This document shows positions 60,508 through 64,000 of a DNA stretch of 64,000 nucleotides, in pieces (position 1 is the stretch's first letter; every line of letters starts with the position of its first letter). Source of the DNA: CAVSLM01 sp963728895 (GTDB lineage: Bacteria > Pseudomonadota > Gammaproteobacteria > JBBQDK01). The DNA lies in the NCBI GenBank assembly GCA_963728895.1, contig CAVSLM010000007.1, forward strand, positions 62,001-126,000. Direction: 5' to 3'. The notes beneath the pieces are model-generated. The model saw only the letters and a program-made list of their open reading frames with translations, was not told the DNA's origin and did no database searches. Both the position numbers and the translations under genes were made by a program.

Positions 60508-60816
60508 CTAGCGCAGGTGGCGCCGCATCCAGCCGATGGTCGCGACCACCAGCAGAACCGCACCGATCAGCAGCGCGCCCAGTGCGGAACCGGGCTCGTG
60601 CTCCTGGGTGGCGACATCGACTTTGGCGGGCAGATCGGTTATGTCAGCCGGCCCGTGCTCCACCGCCTGTGCAGCCGCGGCAGTTGCGTCCATCGCCACC
60701 GCGGCCGAGGTGACGCTGGCCTCGGCGGCCGAACCAAGATGTGACGCCAAGCAAAGCAGCACTGCCAACAGCACACCGCAGTGCCGAAGAAGACAACACC
60801 TCGAGACCAGGCGCAT
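60508..60816 (-). CDS. Small membrane protein with signal peptide and C-terminal helix
   Basis: The 102-residue protein begins MRLVSRCCLLRHCGVLLAVL, a signal-like segment ending near SAAEA. A mildly acidic periplasmic stretch rich in Ala/Val/Thr follows, then a C-terminal membrane helix SALGALLIGAVLLVVATIG ending in WMRRHLR. It would lie in the inner membrane with a small periplasmic domain. No family is recognised. It lies about 100 bp upstream of radA on the same strand, so the pair may be co-transcribed. A longer in-frame start exists but begins in unlikely sequence. Confidence 0.55.
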   Translation of the reverse strand: MRLVSRCCLLRHCGVLLAVLLCLASHLGSAAEASVTSAAVAMDATAAAAQAVEHGPADITDLPAKVDVATQEHEPGSALGALLIGAVLLVVATIGWMRRHLR

Positions 60817-61064
60817 GACACTCTCCGATACGGCCCGAGCTGCGCAAACGGGGTCGGAGCGCTTGCCGGAGGTGGGACTCATCGTTCCCGGAGCGCGCCG
60901 ATGGACACACAAGACAGCGGTCCCACTCGCAGCATGCTGCGTGCCAGGAAATTGGAAGACAGCGCCAATCAGGGGGATAAGCAGGACGAGGCGACTTGCC
61001 CCAGGGCGTGAGTAGCAAAAATGTAAAGAGCACCGACAGCAGCGCGGCGGGGGCGGCGTCCCGA

Positions 61065-62177
61065 TCAATCGGGCAGCGGGACGACCTTGGGTGCGATGCC
61101 GTTCAGCTCGCGCATCTCTACCCGCTGGCTCACGCCGCAAAGCAGCTCATAGCCGATCGTGCCGGCGCATTCGGCGACATCCTCGACCGGCAGCCCGCGC
61201 CCCCACAACACGACGGGATCGCCGATGCGGGCGTCGGGCTGAGTACGCAGATCGAGACTGATCATGTCCATGGACACGCGACCGACGAGCGGCACGCGCA
61301 CGCCGTTGAGCAACACCGGCGTGCCGGCGCGTGCATGTCGCGGATAGCCGTCGCCGTAGCCGACAGCCGCCACACCCACGCTCATGTCCTCGGGACAGAT
61401 CCAGCTCCCACCGTATCCGATGGCCTCTCCGCGCGGGTAGCGATTCACGGCGATGAGCCGCGTGGTCAGGGTCATGGCCGGTTGCAAGCCGTCGCGCGCG
61501 CCCGCGCCACCGAGGAACGGCGATACGCCATAGAGCATGATGCCGGGACGCGCCCAGTCTGCGTGGCTGGCCTTCCAGCCCAGCATCCCCGCCGAATTGG
61601 CCACGGAGCGCTCTCCGGGAAGTTCACCGAGCGTAGCGGAGAATGTTTCCAGTTGTCGCACCGTGCGCACATCGTTCCGGTCGTCGGCGCAGGCGAGATG
61701 GGTGAGATAGCGCAAGGGTCCTGCCACCGACACGCAGGCGGCGAGGCGCCGCGTCACCTCGACCACCCGTTCCGGGGCGATGCCCAGCCGGTGCATGCCG
61801 GTATCCACCTTCACCCACACCCGCAGGGGCGTGGCGAGCCGCACCGCCTCCAGCATTTCCACCTGGGATGGATGGTGCACCACGGTCTCCAGGTTGTGGC
61901 GTGCCAGCAGGTGCAGCTCCGACTGGTCGCCGAACCCCTCCAGCAACACCGCGGGCTGGCGGATGCCGCCTTCGCGCAACGTCACCGCTTCATTCAGATG
62001 GGCGACGCCGAAGGCGTCGGCTGCCGCCAGTGCCCGGGCGGCGCGCAGCAGGCCGTGTCCGTAGGCGTTGGCCTTGATGACTGCCATGACCCGCGTGCGC
62101 GGCGCCGCGGCCTGTGCAACGCGCAGGTTGTGCTGCAGGGCCTGCAGGTCGATCAATGCCTGCGCCGGACGGGTCAT
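61065..62177 (-). CDS. alr: Alanine racemase
   Basis: The 370-residue fold-type III PLP enzyme interconverts L- and D-alanine for peptidoglycan. The PLP lysine lies in VMAVIKANAYGHGL, phosphate-binding residues in RVWVKVDTGMHRLG and NSAGML, and the catalytic Tyr in the C-terminal GRVSMDM region upstream of the AVGYGDGYPR segment. Length is normal (E. coli Alr 359). ATG 62177 overlaps the dnaB stop by 4 bp, an arrangement common in Gammaproteobacteria. Confidence 0.96.
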   Translation of the reverse strand: MTRPAQALIDLQALQHNLRVAQAAAPRTRVMAVIKANAYGHGLLRAARALAAADAFGVAHLNEAVTLREGGIRQPAVLLEGFGDQSELHLLARHNLETVVHHPSQVEMLEAVRLATPLRVWVKVDTGMHRLGIAPERVVEVTRRLAACVSVAGPLRYLTHLACADDRNDVRTVRQLETFSATLGELPGERSVANSAGMLGWKASHADWARPGIMLYGVSPFLGGAGARDGLQPAMTLTTRLIAVNRYPRGEAIGYGGSWICPEDMSVGVAAVGYGDGYPRHARAGTPVLLNGVRVPLVGRVSMDMISLDLRTQPDARIGDPVVLWGRGLPVEDVAECAGTIGYELLCGVSQRVEMRELNGIAPKVVPLPD

Positions 62178-63571
62178 GCGTAGGCCTCGCCGCCGTAGTC
62201 CTGCATGAAGTTCTCGAAGCGCGTGTACTGCCCGAGGAAGGTCAGGCGCGTGGTGCCGATCGGGCCGTTGCGCTGCTTGCCGATGATGATCTCCGCGGTT
62301 CCCTTGTCGGGGCTGTCCTCGTTGTACACCTCGTCGCGATAGATGAACACGATGACATCGGCGTCCTGCTCGATGGCGCCCGACTCGCGCAGGTCCGACA
62401 TCACCGGGCGCTTGTTCGGACGCTGCTCAAGGCTGCGGTTGAGCTGCGAGAGCGCAATCACCGGCACCCGCAGCTCCTTGGCGAGCGCCTTGAGGCTGCG
62501 CGAGATTTCCGAAATCTCGGTGGCACGGTTCTCGCGCGTGCCGGGCACCTGCATGAGCTGCAGATAATCGATCACCACCATGCCCAGGTCGCCGTGCTCG
62601 CGCTTCAGACGCCGTGCCCGCGCGCGCAGCTCGGTCGGAGTGAGTGCCGGGGTATCGTCGATGTACATGGGCGCCTCGGCCAGGATGCTCACCGCCGAGG
62701 TCAACCGCGGCCAGTCGTCGTCGTCGAGCTTGCCGGTGCGCACCTTGTGCTGATTGATGCGGCCCAGCGAAGACATCATGCGCATGGCGAGCTGCTCGCC
62801 CGCCATTTCCATGCTGAACACCGCCACCGGCTTGCGGTGCTTGATGGCCGCGGTCTCGGCGATGTTCATGGCGAACGTGGTCTTGCCCATGGACGGTCGC
62901 CCGGCAACGATGATGAGATCACCGGGCTGCAGGCCGGCGGTCTTGTCGTCGAAGTCGGTGAAGCCGGTGGGCACACCGGTAATTGCGCTGTCCTGCTGAA
63001 ACAGGGTGTCGATGCGATCGACCGCACTGGTCAGCAGCTGCTTGATGCCGACGAAACCCTGGCGGGTACGGGCATTCTGTTCGGCGATCTGGAACACCTG
63101 CTGTTCGGCGACCTCCAGCAGCTCCTTGCTGGCGCGGCCCTCCGGCTGATAAGCGCTCGCGGCGATTTCCGTTCCCACCTGGATCAGCTGCCGCAGGATG
63201 GAACGCTCGCGCACGATGTCGCTGTAGGCGCGGATGTTGGCGGCGGTGGGCGTGTTGTTGGCGAGGGCCCCGAGATAGGCGAGGCCGCCGACGCTCTCCA
63301 GCTCCTCGCGCCGGTCCAGCCATTCGGCCAGCGTGACGACGTCGCAGGGACTGCCGTGCTCCATCAGCTCACAGATGGCACGAAAGATCATGCGGTGGTC
63401 GCGGCGATAGAAGTCCGGCTCGCCGACCCGGTCTGCGATCTGGTCCCAGGCGCTGTTCTCCAGCATCAGTCCGCCCAGTACCGACTGCTCGGCCTCCAGC
63501 GAAAAGGGCGGAACCTTGAGCACATCGCCGGGGCTGCCGCGCTCGATTTCCGGACGCGCAAGCTCAGCCAC
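62174..63571 (-). CDS. dnaB: Replicative DNA helicase DnaB
   Basis: The 465-residue hexameric helicase unwinds DNA at the replication fork. The N-terminal primase-binding domain shows PPFSLEAEQSVLGGLMLENS. The RecA-like core has IIVAGRPSMGKTTFAMNIAE (Walker A), MVVIDYLQLM (Walker B) and the R-finger/H4 segment EISRSLKALAKELRVPVIAL with SQLNRSLEQRPNKRPVMSDL. No intein is present. It is followed by alr (4-bp overlap) and preceded by rplI (87 bp away), the classic rplI-dnaB-alr order. Confidence 0.97.
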   Translation of the reverse strand: MAELARPEIERGSPGDVLKVPPFSLEAEQSVLGGLMLENSAWDQIADRVGEPDFYRRDHRMIFRAICELMEHGSPCDVVTLAEWLDRREELESVGGLAYLGALANNTPTAANIRAYSDIVRERSILRQLIQVGTEIAASAYQPEGRASKELLEVAEQQVFQIAEQNARTRQGFVGIKQLLTSAVDRIDTLFQQDSAITGVPTGFTDFDDKTAGLQPGDLIIVAGRPSMGKTTFAMNIAETAAIKHRKPVAVFSMEMAGEQLAMRMMSSLGRINQHKVRTGKLDDDDWPRLTSAVSILAEAPMYIDDTPALTPTELRARARRLKREHGDLGMVVIDYLQLMQVPGTRENRATEISEISRSLKALAKELRVPVIALSQLNRSLEQRPNKRPVMSDLRESGAIEQDADVIVFIYRDEVYNEDSPDKGTAEIIIGKQRNGPIGTTRLTFLGQYTRFENFMQDYGGEAYA

Positions 63572-63658
63572 CTCGAACCTCCCTGCCGTGCAACATCCTC
63601 ACGCACTTGCAGCACCCGGCGCGTGGCCCGGGGTGCCGCGCCGAGGACGGCCGGGGCA

Positions 63659-64000
63659 TCACGCCTCGGGGACGATGATGACCTTGATCTCGGTGTTGAC
63701 GTCGCTGTGCAGGTGCACGTGCACCATGTGCTCGCCCAGCTGGCGCAGGGAACCGGCAGGCAAACGAACCTCATGGCGCTCGAGCGCGACCCCTGCCGCA
63801 GTCACGGCATCGGCGATCTCCACGGCGCCGACCGATCCGAACAGCTTGCCCTCGTCGCCAGCCTTGGCCGTGATGGTCACCTCGGCGAGCTGATCCACCG
63901 CCTCGAGGCGGCCCCGCGCACGCGTCAGCGTGTCGGCCGCGGCACGCTCCAGCTCGGCGCGCCGGCTCTCGAAGGCGGCCAGGTTCTGCGGCGTGGCCGC
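63659..64000 (-). CDS. rplI: 50S ribosomal protein L9, C-terminal part (truncated by window edge)
   Basis: The visible 113 residues are the linker helix and C-terminal domain of L9: [20 protein letters not shown], then [26 protein letters not shown] and the end [19 protein letters not shown]. The N-terminal domain that binds 23S rRNA lies beyond base 64000. The gene is on the minus strand and continues to the right. L9 binds 23S rRNA near L1 and supports reading-frame maintenance. Confidence 0.95.
   Translation of the reverse strand, partial: AATPQNLAAFESRRAELERAAADTLTRARGRLEAVDQLAEVTITAKAGDEGKLFGSVGAVEIADAVTAAGVALERHEVRLPAGSLRQLGEHMVHVHLHSDVNTEIKVIIVPEA

Overview
The window is a GC-rich, gene-dense chromosomal segment from a Gram-negative bacterium. 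Gene content and order point to a gammaproteobacterium: ffh-rpsP-rimM-trmD-rplS, pcnB-folK-deoxynucleoside kinase-panB-panC, rplI-dnaB-alr-radA, htpG, mtgA and a cyanophycin-free glgA/ppc pair. I cannot place the order or genus from sequence alone. Most housekeeping genes are intact and tightly packed, with many 4-bp ATGA/GTGA stop-start overlaps.

Layout. (1) 1-6.2 kb: two GT4 glycosyltransferases and a PAP2 phosphatase (envelope lipid/glycan work), mtgA with a class V aminotransferase, a CMD-Rieske fusion, a DUF4124 secreted protein, a tautomerase-like protein and a CsbD stress protein. (2) 6.4-14.0 kb: a small XRE regulator translationally coupled to a six-gene membrane complex (hyfB, C, E, F, G, I-like). 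Its large subunit lacks the [NiFe]-binding cysteines, so it is an energy-converting-hydrogenase-related (Ehr) type complex and not a hydrogenase. (3) 14.4-24.6 kb: an accessory zone with a TIR-NB-ARC-TPR (bacterial NLR-like) gene carrying near-identical 45-residue repeats, a methyltransferase, a collapsed aldehyde/xanthine-oxidase-type operon, a Gly-rich secreted protein, a small peptide with a double-glycine leader, palindromic repeat arrays, and a frameshifted papain-like peptidase. (4) 25.0-38.6 kb: an IS4-family element followed by phage wreckage and a decayed integrative element between a tRNA-Glu 3' fragment (28.5 kb) and an intact tRNA-Glu(CTC) gene (38.5 kb). The element has a tyrosine integrase, AlpA-like excisionase, primase-helicase, SSB-like protein, TOPRIM-like protein and HK97-type capsid, nearly all frameshifted, with no terminase or portal visible. 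(5) 38.7-64 kb: conserved core genes for RNA polyadenylation, folate, pantothenate, anaplerosis, glycogen, chaperone, ribosome maturation, SRP, cyclic-nucleotide hydrolysis, cytochrome c assembly, a CNNM/CorB-type protein, an FHA-FHA-PilZ signalling protein, recombination, alanine racemization and replication.

Notable anomalies in the core are a frameshift in rimM, a panC reading frame that runs about 95 codons past its normal end into antisense ppc, and a frame break at the 5' end of the hyfG-like gene. These single-base events may be real or may be assembly errors. The strongest candidates for unusual biology are the TIR-NB-ARC-TPR protein, the hydrogenase-like complex without a hydrogenase site, the capsid-bearing but packaging-gene-poor integrative element, and the palindromic GGGTCAG-ended repeats that recur around the accessory zone.
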